Part shown: positions 1-8,315 of the stretch, in pieces
Numbering within the stretch: position 1 is the first letter of the stretch
Layout: every line of letters starts with the position of its first letter
Assembly: GCF_000429145.1 (NCBI RefSeq)
Contig: NZ_KE386852.1
Location: 1 to 64,000, forward strand
DNA length: 64,000 nucleotides
Direction: 5' to 3'
Origin: Aestuariibacter salexigens DSM 15300
Lineage (GTDB): Bacteria > Pseudomonadota > Gammaproteobacteria > Enterobacterales > Alteromonadaceae
Notes under the pieces: generated by a model
What the model was told of the DNA's origin: nothing
What the model saw: only the letters and a program-made list of their open reading frames with translations
Database searches by the model: none
Translations under genes and position numbers: made by a program

Positions 1-348
1 GGAGCCGATGTACTCAAAGGAAGCTCATTCACCACTCAGATAGAGGAGCACAATACTGCTCCAAAGAGTATCAGCGACTGCACATTAAACATGGAATCAT
101 ATGTTCTATGACTGACGGATATGATTGTTATCAGAACGCATTAGCCGAGCGAATAAACGGAATACTCAAAATGGAATACCTAGTAACGAAGCCAAGGGAT
201 CTGGAAGAAGCAAAGAAAATGGTGGCAGAGTCAGTAGCGCTCTATAATGAGCAAAGGCCACATATGGCCTTAAAATACAAAACGCCCGATGAAGTACACC
301 GGGCGTTTACGTAACCTAAAAAGTGTCAATTTATTTTAGGACTAGTCA
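1..348 (+). mobile_element. IS3-family insertion sequence, right end
   Basis: The window opens inside an insertion sequence. It holds the C-terminal part of an IS3-type OrfB transposase followed by about 34 bases that end in GGACTAGTCA. Read from the other strand the terminus starts TGACTAGTCCTAAAAT, which has the look of an IS3-family terminal inverted repeat. The left end lies outside the window, so the matching repeat and the target duplication cannot be checked, and the outer boundary is approximate. Confidence 0.7.
3..314 (+). CDS. IS3-family transposase OrfB, C-terminal part
   Basis: An open frame runs in from the window edge. It reads HHSDRGAQYCS (second Asp of the DDE triad) and then NALAERINGILK (catalytic Glu), and ends with the YNEQRPHMALKYKTP block typical of IS3-group integrase-core transposases. 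The protein would catalyse cut-and-copy transposition of its element. Nothing in the visible part is broken, so the copy could be intact beyond the left edge. The ATG at 108 lies inside the catalytic domain and is not a start. Confidence 0.85.
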   Translation, partial: SRCTQRKLIHHSDRGAQYCSKEYQRLHIKHGIICSMTDGYDCYQNALAERINGILKMEYLVTKPRDLEEAKKMVAESVALYNEQRPHMALKYKTPDEVHRAFT

Positions 349-464
349 TCACTGTCACACTTTGCTGTATCGACTGACAGTTTCCTGCTAAAGTTCATAA
401 GACTTACGTATGAAACGCAATTGCGGGAACCAATGCGCGTGCACGGGATGTCGAATGATATCGA

Positions 465-2540
465 TTGCTCGTTACATGTTGTGGCAGTTCAATAGTGATA
501 ATTACTAACAGATCACGCACCACCTATCCGGTTGCTGAAAAAGTAGCATTACTCTACACCAATAGCTTTAACGGGCTTCTGGTGACTATTCTGGTCGCCA
601 GTGTGTTGGCGTTTGGCTTTATTGGTGGTGAATACAACAACGCCAAATTGATGTGGTGGATGGCGTTAATGGCGCTTAGCATGGTGCGCCTGGCTGACTA
701 TTTTTATTTTAAATTAAATGGCGACAGTCAACATTTTAATGCCAGCGCGGCGCTTATTCGCTTTGCATTCGGGATTTTGTTGACCGCCATATGTTGGGGC
801 GGATATGGAGTCTTCGCCTATTTCTTTCTGCAAAATAATAATATTGAACTGACCGTCACACTGGTTATTTTGGCCGCTATGGTAGGCGGTGCTGCAAACT
901 CCCTAGCAGCAAGTAAAACGCTAACCATATGTTATGCAGTCGCGCTGTTATTGCCTTTTTCCGTTTGCAGTATTTTTGGTCAATATGACCATTTGAGATT
1001 GCTTGGCTATATTGGCATTTTGTTCGGTATAGCGATTGCTATCAACGCCTTCAGGGCCAGTAGTTTTATCGCCGATGCTTTCATCTTTAAGCACAATAAT
1101 GAAAAGCTAAACGCTGCGGTAGCATCCCTGAAACGTGATGCAGAACAGCAACAGCAAGAATTGGAGAAAACCAAAGAACTGGTGCAACAAACGCAAATCG
1201 ATCTTGAGCAGGAAATTGAAAAACGTACCGAAAAGATTTTTCAGCTGTCTGGCGTCGACCCACTGACGGGGCTATTAAACCGCACCGCGTTTACATCACA
1301 GGTAGAAAATCTGGTGGAATCCGCTGCAGAGCTTGAGCACGCCGTCGCCTTGTTGTTTATCGACCTTAACGGATTTAAACAAATCAACGATGCATTCGGA
1401 CATAAATTAGGTGATTCAGTGCTTGAGGAAGTGGCCTCGCGATTGAGTGCATTTTGTCAGGAACAGCATTTAGGCCGCTGGGGCGGTGATGAGTTTCTGA
1501 TTGTGCTGCCTTATACAGACCGGACTTCCGCTCTGTCAGTCGCGCAAGCCATTGAAACCAGTATCCATCAGCCGATTACACTGGCCTCCAATCAGCTCAA
1601 ACTGTCCGCCACAATTGGTATCTCATTATTCCCGGAGCACAGTGATAACGCCATGGAACTGATTCAGATGGCTGATGTCACCATGTACGAGCAAAAACGT
1701 CAGGGACGTATTGAGCCGGCAGTATTCAACACCGATTTATATGCCCGCCTGAAAGACCAGCAGGCACTAAAAGACGGATTGGTTAATGCCATCGAGAACA
1801 AGCAGCTGCATCTGGTTTATCAGCCAATCGTAAACGCTCAGAAAGAGGGTGTATGGGCGGTTGAAGCGCTTTTACGTTGGGACTTTAACGGCACACCGGT
1901 AGGTCCAGACGTTTTTATCCCGCTGGCTGAACAGTCAGGTCTTATAAGGGAAATAGGCGCATGGGTGCTCAATCGAGCCTGCATCGACGCCTCACGCTGG
2001 GAATTCAGCGGCGCACCGCCGGTGTCCGTCAACGTGTCGGTTATTCAACTGTTTGACGACAACTTCCTGGATATTCTGGATCGCGCCCTGGCCAGCAGCG
2101 GCTTGCCAGCAGAGCGTCTGCACATTGAAATTACCGAATCAGTGCTGGCAGATAATAAAGAGAAGGCTATCGCTCAAATTCAGCTTATCAAGCAGCGCGG
2201 TGTACAGGTATCTATCGACGACTTCGGTACCGGCTTCTCATCCTTGAGTCAGCTACAGACCCTGGATGTTGACCACATAAAAATTGACCGCAGCTTCGTT
2301 CAAGACCTCAGTGCCGGTAGTGAAACTATCATACGCGCGACCATCTTTATCGCTCGTGAGCTTGGTTGTGACTGCGTTGCAGAAGGGATAGAAACCATTG
2401 AAATGGCCGATCAGCTCAGGAGAATGGGCGTAACCAGCTTGCAAGGATATTACTATTCAAAACCCATTAGCAATTCTGCATTGCTTACCTGGGCGAATGA
2501 GTTTGAGCAACAAAAATCAACCCATCCTGAGGCGTCGTGA
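465..2540 (+). CDS. membrane-anchored GGDEF-EAL protein (c-di-GMP turnover)
   Basis: A 691-residue c-di-GMP enzyme. The N-terminal 210 or so residues contain about six hydrophobic segments. A Gln/Glu-rich coiled coil follows (about 215-255), then a GGDEF domain (DPLTGLLNR, intact GGDEF at 340-344) and an EAL domain (VEALLRW with EAL at 467-469, later SIDDFGTGFSS and IKIDRSFV). Both catalytic signatures are intact, so synthesis and hydrolysis are both possible. The RxxD inhibitory site is not present five residues before GGDEF. The start is uncertain: there is no ATG near the N-terminus and no clear ribosome site. TTG 465 is the first possible start after an in-frame stop, and GTG 495 is an alternative. 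The gene begins 117 bases after the insertion-sequence end, so its promoter region may have been altered by that insertion. Confidence 0.85.
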   Translation: MLVTCCGSSIVIITNRSRTTYPVAEKVALLYTNSFNGLLVTILVASVLAFGFIGGEYNNAKLMWWMALMALSMVRLADYFYFKLNGDSQHFNASAALIRFAFGILLTAICWGGYGVFAYFFLQNNNIELTVTLVILAAMVGGAANSLAASKTLTICYAVALLLPFSVCSIFGQYDHLRLLGYIGILFGIAIAINAFRASSFIADAFIFKHNNEKLNAAVASLKRDAEQQQQELEKTKELVQQTQIDLEQEIEKRTEKIFQLSGVDPLTGLLNRTAFTSQVENLVESAAELEHAVALLFIDLNGFKQINDAFGHKLGDSVLEEVASRLSAFCQEQHLGRWGGDEFLIVLPYTDRTSALSVAQAIETSIHQPITLASNQLKLSATIGISLFPEHSDNAMELIQMADVTMYEQKRQGRIEPAVFNTDLYARLKDQQALKDGLVNAIENKQLHLVYQPIVNAQKEGVWAVEALLRWDFNGTPVGPDVFIPLAEQSGLIREIGAWVLNRACIDASRWEFSGAPPVSVNVSVIQLFDDNFLDILDRALASSGLPAERLHIEITESVLADNKEKAIAQIQLIKQRGVQVSIDDFGTGFSSLSQLQTLDVDHIKIDRSFVQDLSAGSETIIRATIFIARELGCDCVAEGIETIEMADQLRRMGVTSLQGYYYSKPISNSALLTWANEFEQQKSTHPEAS

Positions 2541-2589
2541 TACTCTATAGCGCTCTCGTTAGTCATTAAACTACTTACTACTACTCACC

Positions 2590-3168
2590 ATGGCTCAGCT
2601 CTATTTTTATTACTCGGCGATGAATGCCGGAAAATCCACCTCGTTATTGCAATCTGCTTACAATTACCAGGAAAGAGGCATGAAGACGGCAGTGTTCAAT
2701 GCCGCCGTCGATGAACGCTTTGGCAAGGGTAAGGTGGCGTCGAGAATTGGTCTGCAGGCTGAAGCACACTTATTTCAACCCTCTACTGATCTGTTCGATA
2801 GCGTCCAGCAGCTGCACCGCGATCATTCGCTGGATTGCGTATTCATCGATGAAGCACAGTTTCTGACCAAAGCGCAGGTCAGACAGTTAGTCGATGTTGT
2901 CGATGAACTGGATATTCCGGTCCTGGCCTATGGCTTGCGGACCGATTTTATGGGCGAAACCTTTGAGGGCAGTCATTATCTGCTAGCCTGGGCAGACAAA
3001 CTCTTTGAGCTCAAGACCGTTTGCCACTGCGGTCGCAAAGCAAACTTTGTGGTGAGAAGTGATGAACAGGGTAATCCGGTCAGAGAAGGTGCGCAGGTAC
3101 AGGTAGGCGGCAATGATCGCTATGAGTCCATGTGCCGCAAACATTTCAAAGCTCTGGTGTGGGATTAG
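2590..3168 (+). CDS. tdk: thymidine kinase (class II)
   Basis: 192 residues, the usual length for bacterial type II thymidine kinase, which phosphorylates thymidine to dTMP in pyrimidine salvage. The P-loop is SAMNAGKST near the N-terminus. The Mg/Walker B motif is FIDEAQF. The lasso region [19 protein letters not shown] binds the nucleoside. A CxC pair (VCHCGRKA) and a later MCRKH supply the structural zinc ligands. No strong Shine-Dalgarno precedes ATG 2590. The gene converges with the LysR gene and their 3' ends overlap by 23 bases. Confidence 0.95.
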   Translation: MAQLYFYYSAMNAGKSTSLLQSAYNYQERGMKTAVFNAAVDERFGKGKVASRIGLQAEAHLFQPSTDLFDSVQQLHRDHSLDCVFIDEAQFLTKAQVRQLVDVVDELDIPVLAYGLRTDFMGETFEGSHYLLAWADKLFELKTVCHCGRKANFVVRSDEQGNPVREGAQVQVGGNDRYESMCRKHFKALVWD

Positions 3169-4078
3169 GCCAGATTTCGACTAGTTTGTCGCGCAGCCAC
3201 TGATGGGCGGGGTCTTCATCCGCGTGCTGATGCCAGTACACATGGGTTTCTATCGGCGGTATCTCAAACGGTAGCGGTAACTGTATAAGCTCGCCATTAT
3301 TCAAACCACCGGCAATCGATTCAGGAATGGTCAACAACGCATCACTTTGCATAACAATGGCAACAGCAGCCTGATAATGCTGACAACGCCATTGTGCTGT
3401 ACGTTCTATACCTAGTTGACGCAGCGCCAGCTCGTCCACTGTGGCACCCTTGGCGCGATGGGATACGGTCACGTGTGTACTGTCCAGATAGGACTGCCGG
3501 GTGAGGCCTGACATCAATGGATGATGCCGGCGTAGCATCACACAATAGTGGTCTTTCTGCAGCAACTGATGATGAATTGGCGTGCTGACCGGTCGAGCGA
3601 CATCCAGTGCTAATGTAATCTGACCGGTCGCCAGATCACGAAACTCCTGATTGCGATCCAACCGAACACTGCTGAGACTGACATAAGGAGCCTGCCGATG
3701 TACCGTACGCATCAGAGGAGGCAGCACAATCAGCTCTAGCGCCTCTGGCATGGCAATCACAAACCGTTGTCGACTCGTCTGTGCAGTAAACGTCTCCCAC
3801 TGCTGAAATGCACCCCGCAGGTGTGCCAGCGCACTAAGAATGTCCGGCGCCAGTCGCTCGCACGCCGGTGTCGGCAACATCATATTTCCATGTCGTTCAA
3901 ACAGCGGCGTGTCTAATAAATCTTTAAGACGTCTGGCGGCATGACTGATGGCAGATGGGGTAAGATGCATAACATCGGCAGCACGAGTCATGTTGCGATG
4001 CTGATAGAGGGCCTCAAACACTTTAAGCAGATTGAGATCGAGCCTGGTGAACAATGCGTTATTTTGCATGCATGTCAT
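3146..4078 (-). CDS. LysR-family transcriptional regulator
   Basis: About 307-310 residues with an N-terminal winged helix-turn-helix ([37 protein letters not shown] is split across residues about 14-50) and a LysR effector-binding domain after residue 95. It is transcribed divergently from the acyl-CoA dehydrogenase operon across a 93-base gap holding an 11-bp inverted repeat, so it is probably the local regulator of that operon. Two starts fit: ATG 4078 (MTCMQNN) and ATG 4069 (MQNN). The second leaves the inverted repeat fully outside the gene. The effector is unknown; an acyl-CoA or hydroxy-acid related ligand would fit the neighbours. Confidence 0.9.
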   Translation of the reverse strand: MTCMQNNALFTRLDLNLLKVFEALYQHRNMTRAADVMHLTPSAISHAARRLKDLLDTPLFERHGNMMLPTPACERLAPDILSALAHLRGAFQQWETFTAQTSRQRFVIAMPEALELIVLPPLMRTVHRQAPYVSLSSVRLDRNQEFRDLATGQITLALDVARPVSTPIHHQLLQKDHYCVMLRRHHPLMSGLTRQSYLDSTHVTVSHRAKGATVDELALRQLGIERTAQWRCQHYQAAVAIVMQSDALLTIPESIAGGLNNGELIQLPLPFEIPPIETHVYWHQHADEDPAHQWLRDKLVEIWPNPTPEL

Positions 4079-4123
4079 GAATAAAATTCATATCTTATTA
4101 GGATGATAGTTCATTTTATTCAT
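4077..4123. promoter_or_regulatory. inverted-repeat operator candidate between LysR gene and ACAD operon
   Basis: ATGAATAAAAT at 4077-4087 recurs as its exact reverse complement ATTTTATTCAT at 4113-4123, centre to centre 36 bases. The left copy is part of a perfect short palindrome, ATGAAT-AAA-ATTCAT (4077-4091). Spacing and position between two divergent starts suit a LysR-type recognition and activation site pair. This is inference; no consensus for this regulator is known to me. Confidence 0.45.
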
Positions 4124-4171
4124 CTAAGACAATTCACTATCATGATGGAGTCACAGTAAACGGAGCCACCC

Positions 4172-5392
4172 ATGGACTTTTCCCATTCGCCAAAGACGCT
4201 GGATTATCTTACTCGCGTGAAAGATTTCATGACACAGCATATCGAACCTATTGAGGATGCCGTGTATCACGACAACCATATTGCCAATGGACATGGCAAC
4301 TGGCAGACGTGGACCATACACCCTGCGATTGAGCCACTTAAGCAAAAGGCTCGTGAGGCAGGCTTGTGGAACTTGTTCCTTCCTGATGCCGAACTGGGAC
4401 AGGGACTGACAACGCTGGAATATGCCCCATTGGCCGAACAGATGGGTCGCTGCTTGTTTGCCTCTGAAATATTCAACTGCAATGCACCTGATACAGGCAA
4501 CATGGAAGTGCTCTATCATTTCGGTAATGAACAACAGAAGCGCACCTGGCTGACCCCTTTGCTAAGCGGTGAAATACGCTCCGTATTTGGTATGACTGAG
4601 CCTGACGTTGCCTCTTCTGATGCCACCAATATGGCCGCAACTATTGAATTGCAGGGCGATGAGCTCGTGCTTAACGGCAAAAAGTGGTGGACAACCGGTC
4701 TTGGCCATCCGAACGCCAAAGTCGCTATATTTATGGGCCTGTCGAATCCAGAAAATGACAAGCACCATCAACACAGCATGGTCATTGTGCCGCTGGATAG
4801 CAAAGGCATTACTATTAAGCGCATGCTGGATGCCTACGGCGACTATGATGCGCCATTCGGTCACGGCGAAATGCATTTTGATAACGTGCGGGTCAGCAAA
4901 GATAATTTGCTGGTGGGTATGGGCGCCGGATTCAGTATTGCGCAGGGTCGCTTGGGGCCCGGTCGCATCCACCACTGCATGCGCGCGATTGGCATGGCTG
5001 AAAAAGCGCTTGAACTGGCTATGACCAGGGCCACCAGTCGGGTGGCCTTTGGTAAACCACTGATTAAGCTCGGCGGTAATGCGGAGCGTATCGCCGACGC
5101 ACGCATGGCGATTGATCAGGCGCGTTTGATGACGCTGCACGCCGCCTGGAAGATTGATAACCTGGGCGTCAAGAATGCAATGACAGAGATCTCAGCAATT
5201 AAAGTTGTCGTGCCAAACATGTTGCAATCCGTTGTCGACATGGCCATTCAGCTGCACGGCGGTGCGGGCATGTGCTCAGACTTCCCGCTGGCACGTTTTG
5301 CTGCAGGCGCACGGGCATTAAGGCTGGCAGATGGTCCGGACGAAGTGCATAAAGGCATGGTATCCCGACTGGAGCTAAAGAAGTATGCCTGA
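4172..5392 (+). CDS. acyl-CoA dehydrogenase, ACAD10/ACAD11-like
   Basis: A 406-residue FAD-dependent acyl-CoA dehydrogenase. The family layout is visible: alpha-helical N-terminus, beta domain with FGMTEPDVASSDATN and KWWTTG (flavin and substrate binding), and a C-terminal helical domain with QLHGGAGMCSDFPLAR and LADGPDEVH. The divergence towards ACAD10/11 (rather than classical short- or medium-chain ACADs) is judged from the GLGHPNAKVAIFMG and GPGRIHHCMRAIGMAE blocks and from the partner kinase. GGAG lies eight bases before ATG 4172. Its stop overlaps the start of the kinase gene by eight bases, implying coupled translation. In ACAD10/11-type systems this domain acts on the phosphorylated 4-hydroxyacyl-CoA made by the kinase. 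Confidence 0.9.
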   Translation: MDFSHSPKTLDYLTRVKDFMTQHIEPIEDAVYHDNHIANGHGNWQTWTIHPAIEPLKQKAREAGLWNLFLPDAELGQGLTTLEYAPLAEQMGRCLFASEIFNCNAPDTGNMEVLYHFGNEQQKRTWLTPLLSGEIRSVFGMTEPDVASSDATNMAATIELQGDELVLNGKKWWTTGLGHPNAKVAIFMGLSNPENDKHHQHSMVIVPLDSKGITIKRMLDAYGDYDAPFGHGEMHFDNVRVSKDNLLVGMGAGFSIAQGRLGPGRIHHCMRAIGMAEKALELAMTRATSRVAFGKPLIKLGGNAERIADARMAIDQARLMTLHAAWKIDNLGVKNAMTEISAIKVVVPNMLQSVVDMAIQLHGGAGMCSDFPLARFAAGARALRLADGPDEVHKGMVSRLELKKYA

Positions 5393-6461
5393 TAGTGTTC
5401 AGCGCGGCGTAGACAGTGCCGGCGAGGTCAGACCGGGAGAGATGTTACCGCTGGATACCTTGCTGCCCTGGCTACAAGAACACATTCCTGATCTTGAGGG
5501 GGCGCCCCACGTGCGTCAATACAGCGGCGGTGCCTCCAACTGGACGTACTGCCTGTCTTTTGCCAATCGCAATATCATACTGCGACGGGCGCCAGAGGGC
5601 ACCAAAGCAAAAGGCGCCCACGATATGCAGCGCGAGTATCATCTGCAGCAGGCGCTGAAGCCGGTCTATCCCCTTGTACCTGCCATGCTGGGTGTCTGCA
5701 CTGATAAGCAGGTTCTGAACAGCGACTTCTATGTGATGGAAAAGCTTACTGGCATTATTCCGCGTAAAAACCTGCCGCGCTCGGTAACCCTGTCGACACA
5801 ACACGTTCGACAACTCTGTCACAACGCTCTGGATGCGCTAATTGATTTACACCAGGTTGATTATCAACAGGCCGGGCTGCAGTCTCTGGGCAAGGGTACA
5901 GGCTATATTGAACGACAAATCAGCGGCTGGAGTACGCGATATCGGAACGCTAAAACCTGGAATGTGCCATCCGCAAACAACATTATGCATTGGCTACAGG
6001 ACAACATGCCAGCTCACGAGCGCATTTGCCTGACCCATAACGATTTCAGATTTGATAACCTGGTGCTGGACCCGCAGCAGCCTGAAAACATCATTGGTGT
6101 GCTTGATTGGGAGCTGGCGACGTTAGGTGACCCGTTAATGGATCTAGGAAATATGTTGGCGTACTGGGTACAACCCGATGATGACTGGCTGGCGCAGCAA
6201 ACCCGTCGTCAGCCGACTCACCTGGAAGGCATGCTGACGCGTCAGCAAGTGATTGACTATTATATAGCGAAAACGGGTATACCGATTGGCGACTTCACCT
6301 TCTATCAGGTATATGGTCTGTTTCGTTTGGCAGGTATCGCCCAGCAGATATACTATCGATATCATCATAAACAGACGCGGAATCCAGCCTTTAAACATTA
6401 CTGGATTTTCGTGCATTACTTACTCAGACGCTGCACGCGGCTGATAAAACACGCTAGCTAG
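5385..6461 (+). CDS. APH-fold phosphotransferase, probable hydroxyacyl-CoA kinase
   Basis: A 358-residue aminoglycoside-phosphotransferase-fold kinase. Visible motifs are the nucleotide-binding start YSGGASNWTY, the catalytic loop LTHNDFRFDNLVLD (HxDxxxxN) and the metal-binding GVLDWELATLGDPLMDLG (DWE in place of DFG). In eukaryotic ACAD10/11 this domain is fused in front of the acyl-CoA dehydrogenase, and in Pseudomonas levulinate catabolism a related kinase (LvaA) phosphorylates 4-hydroxyvaleryl-CoA. Here the same pair occurs as separate overlapping genes in reversed order. A role in antibiotic resistance is unlikely given this context. Confidence 0.85.
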   Translation: MPDSVQRGVDSAGEVRPGEMLPLDTLLPWLQEHIPDLEGAPHVRQYSGGASNWTYCLSFANRNIILRRAPEGTKAKGAHDMQREYHLQQALKPVYPLVPAMLGVCTDKQVLNSDFYVMEKLTGIIPRKNLPRSVTLSTQHVRQLCHNALDALIDLHQVDYQQAGLQSLGKGTGYIERQISGWSTRYRNAKTWNVPSANNIMHWLQDNMPAHERICLTHNDFRFDNLVLDPQQPENIIGVLDWELATLGDPLMDLGNMLAYWVQPDDDWLAQQTRRQPTHLEGMLTRQQVIDYYIAKTGIPIGDFTFYQVYGLFRLAGIAQQIYYRYHHKQTRNPAFKHYWIFVHYLLRRCTRLIKHAS

Positions 6462-6469
6462 GACACAAC

Positions 6470-7216
6470 ATGCGTAAAAATATTTTGATCACCGGAGCCA
6501 GCTCGGGCCTTGGTAAAGGCATGGCGATTGAATTTGCCAGACAGGGCTGCCATTTGGCCCTGTGTGCACGACGTATGGAAAGGATGGAAGCGCTGCAACA
6601 GGAACTGCTTGACATTAATCCGGCCATAAACGTCAGCATTGCCTGTCTTGATGTCGATGATCACGATGCGGTATTTGCCGTGTTTAAACAGTTTCATCAG
6701 GAGCTCGGTCAATTAGACCGGATCATTGTTAATGCAGGGATGGGCAAAGGCGCTTCTATCGGCACAGGCTATTTTTATGCAAACAAGCAGACCGCCGTCA
6801 CCAATTTCGTCTCTGCGCTGGCTCAGTGCGAGGCAGCAATGGAAATTTTTCGTGCGCAAAATCACGGACATCTGGTCACCATATCGTCGATTAGCGCGGC
6901 GCGGGGTTTTCGTCGAGCGATGACCGTGTATGCGGCAACCAAAGCCGCACTGACGTCACTTAGTGAAGGTATCCGCATCGATGTGTTGGACACCCCTATC
7001 AAAGTGACAACCATACATCCGGGCTTTATTCGCAGCGAAATTAACGAAAAAGTGAAGAAGGTGCCTTTTATCGTTGATACAGACGTAGGGGTGCGGGCAA
7101 TGGTAAAGGCTATCAACAAAGAACCGGCCAATGCGTTTGTACCTTTTTGGCCCTGGGCGATAGCGCGGTATTTATTTAAGGTGGTGCCGTTACGTTGGCT
7201 GGCTAAGATGAGTTGA
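6470..7216 (+). CDS. short-chain dehydrogenase/reductase (SDR)
   Basis: 248 residues with the classical SDR signatures: TGASSGLGKG cofactor loop at residues 8-17, VNAGMG (NAG motif), the catalytic Ser in ISSISAARG, and YAATKAA (YxxxK). The gene starts eight bases after the kinase stop and is probably the third gene of the same operon. A hydroxyacyl oxidoreductase role in the same catabolic route is plausible but the substrate cannot be read from sequence. Confidence 0.85.
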   Translation: MRKNILITGASSGLGKGMAIEFARQGCHLALCARRMERMEALQQELLDINPAINVSIACLDVDDHDAVFAVFKQFHQELGQLDRIIVNAGMGKGASIGTGYFYANKQTAVTNFVSALAQCEAAMEIFRAQNHGHLVTISSISAARGFRRAMTVYAATKAALTSLSEGIRIDVLDTPIKVTTIHPGFIRSEINEKVKKVPFIVDTDVGVRAMVKAINKEPANAFVPFWPWAIARYLFKVVPLRWLAKMS

Positions 7217-7226
7217 GCCCACAGGC

Positions 7227-7418
7227 TCAGTAATAATGAAAACCGTCCCCGTGAGCTTGTGGATTTTCATTGAGCTCATCACAGGAGGCGGTGAACTGGG
7301 CGCTGTCTGTCTGCCTGCGTACCAGCGCCATATTTAAATCCTCATCAACATCGAGGATTTCGACCGTCGCATTTCGATAGTCAAGCAACATGCCGGGTTT
7401 GATTTGCATAATGTCCAT
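7227..7418 (-). CDS. small hypothetical protein (63 aa)
   Basis: A short open frame starting MDIMQIKPGMLLDYRNATVEILDVDED. The amino-acid composition is protein-like with alternating hydrophobic and acidic residues suggestive of a small beta-barrel or SH3-like fold. The frame extends upstream to GTG 7439, but ATG 7418 looks the better start. It converges on the SDR gene with ten bases between the stops. I do not recognise the family; a complete small gene is more likely than a chance frame. Confidence 0.5.
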   Translation of the reverse strand: MDIMQIKPGMLLDYRNATVEILDVDEDLNMALVRRQTDSAQFTASCDELNENPQAHGDGFHYY

Positions 7419-7517
7419 GATGACAACCTGAACAGCCACGCTTACTTAGATACTATAAACGTAGCAAACAGCACCAAGATTACCAGTCAGTGTTACTTAC
7501 CAACCATTCTGACGTAG

Positions 7518-8177
7518 TTATCGAAAATCGTAGCTATCGTAATATACCGGCTTCATTGGCCCACAAAAGCTGAGCTTAGCAAGCAGTTCGCTCTCTCTCG
7601 GCACTGCAGAGGATGCATTGAAAGATGTCAGGCAGTTGAGATCCTGAAACAACAGCACAATGTGATCAAAACTGGGCGCCTGTTGGATACGGTGCACCGC
7701 AAGACGAGCATTATTCTTAATGGGTACGACATCGTAGGTGATTTGTTTACTGGATTTTTCGAGGTTCTCTAACTTACGAAAGTATACTTGCTGGTCAAAT
7801 CGCAACGCCATATCTTCATAGGTCAGCATCCCGTCTCTTTGATAATTCCCCATGTACACATCGACATTGTGTTCAAATGATTGTGCACGCATCAGGCGCT
7901 CAAGGTTGAATACATCCGGGCGGATGGTGACCAAATCGGCATCTCTAACCAGGACATTGAGTGCCACACTGTCTGAGAATACCCGATAAATAATCTGTGC
8001 ATCATGAGGCTGTTCATAATCAGGCATCAGCGATGCGTACAGTGTTGAGCCATTACCAAACAATACCATGCCATGGACCCCCACGTAGTGAGGGTCCAGT
8101 GGCTGTTCCCCATTTTCCTGCAGTGCGAATACAGACTGAGCAGTTAACAATGTAAAAATGAGAACGAACAGCTTCAT
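7518..8177 (-). CDS. exported protein of unknown function (219 aa)
   Basis: Starts MKLFVLIFTLLTAQSVFALQ, a clear Sec signal peptide with probable cleavage after Ala18. ATG 8177 is preferred over the upstream ATG 8207 because it gives an ordinary signal sequence and has GGGAAAGG just upstream. The mature part opens with HYVGVHGMVLFGNGSTLYASLMPDYEQPHDAQ, a His-rich periplasmic-looking segment, and contains two cysteines near the C-terminus (LNCLTS, LSFCGP) that could form a disulfide. I do not recognise a named family. It is divergent from the exported aminotransferase with about 140 bases between the starts. Confidence 0.7.
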   Translation of the reverse strand: MKLFVLIFTLLTAQSVFALQENGEQPLDPHYVGVHGMVLFGNGSTLYASLMPDYEQPHDAQIIYRVFSDSVALNVLVRDADLVTIRPDVFNLERLMRAQSFEHNVDVYMGNYQRDGMLTYEDMALRFDQQVYFRKLENLEKSSKQITYDVVPIKNNARLAVHRIQQAPSFDHIVLLFQDLNCLTSFNASSAVPRESELLAKLSFCGPMKPVYYDSYDFR

Positions 8178-8315
8178 GGCCTTTCCCGTGAGGTAAACAA
8201 CATGCAAAGTGTAATCGTTTACCCAGACATTGAAAATGCCTCTGTTAGTTCTCTTTGCACTCTCAACCTGAATATGGCAGTTTGATATCTACACCACCCC
8301 ACTGTGCTCACCGTT

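Noticed and set aside
4562-5140. 192-codon frame antisense to the acyl-CoA dehydrogenase
   Set aside because: Mirror frame of a strongly supported enzyme gene; composition is that of a shadow frame.
5385-6461. Antibiotic-resistance aminoglycoside phosphotransferase
   Set aside because: APH fold is real, but overlap with an ACAD gene and the DWE motif fit an acyl-CoA metabolism kinase better.
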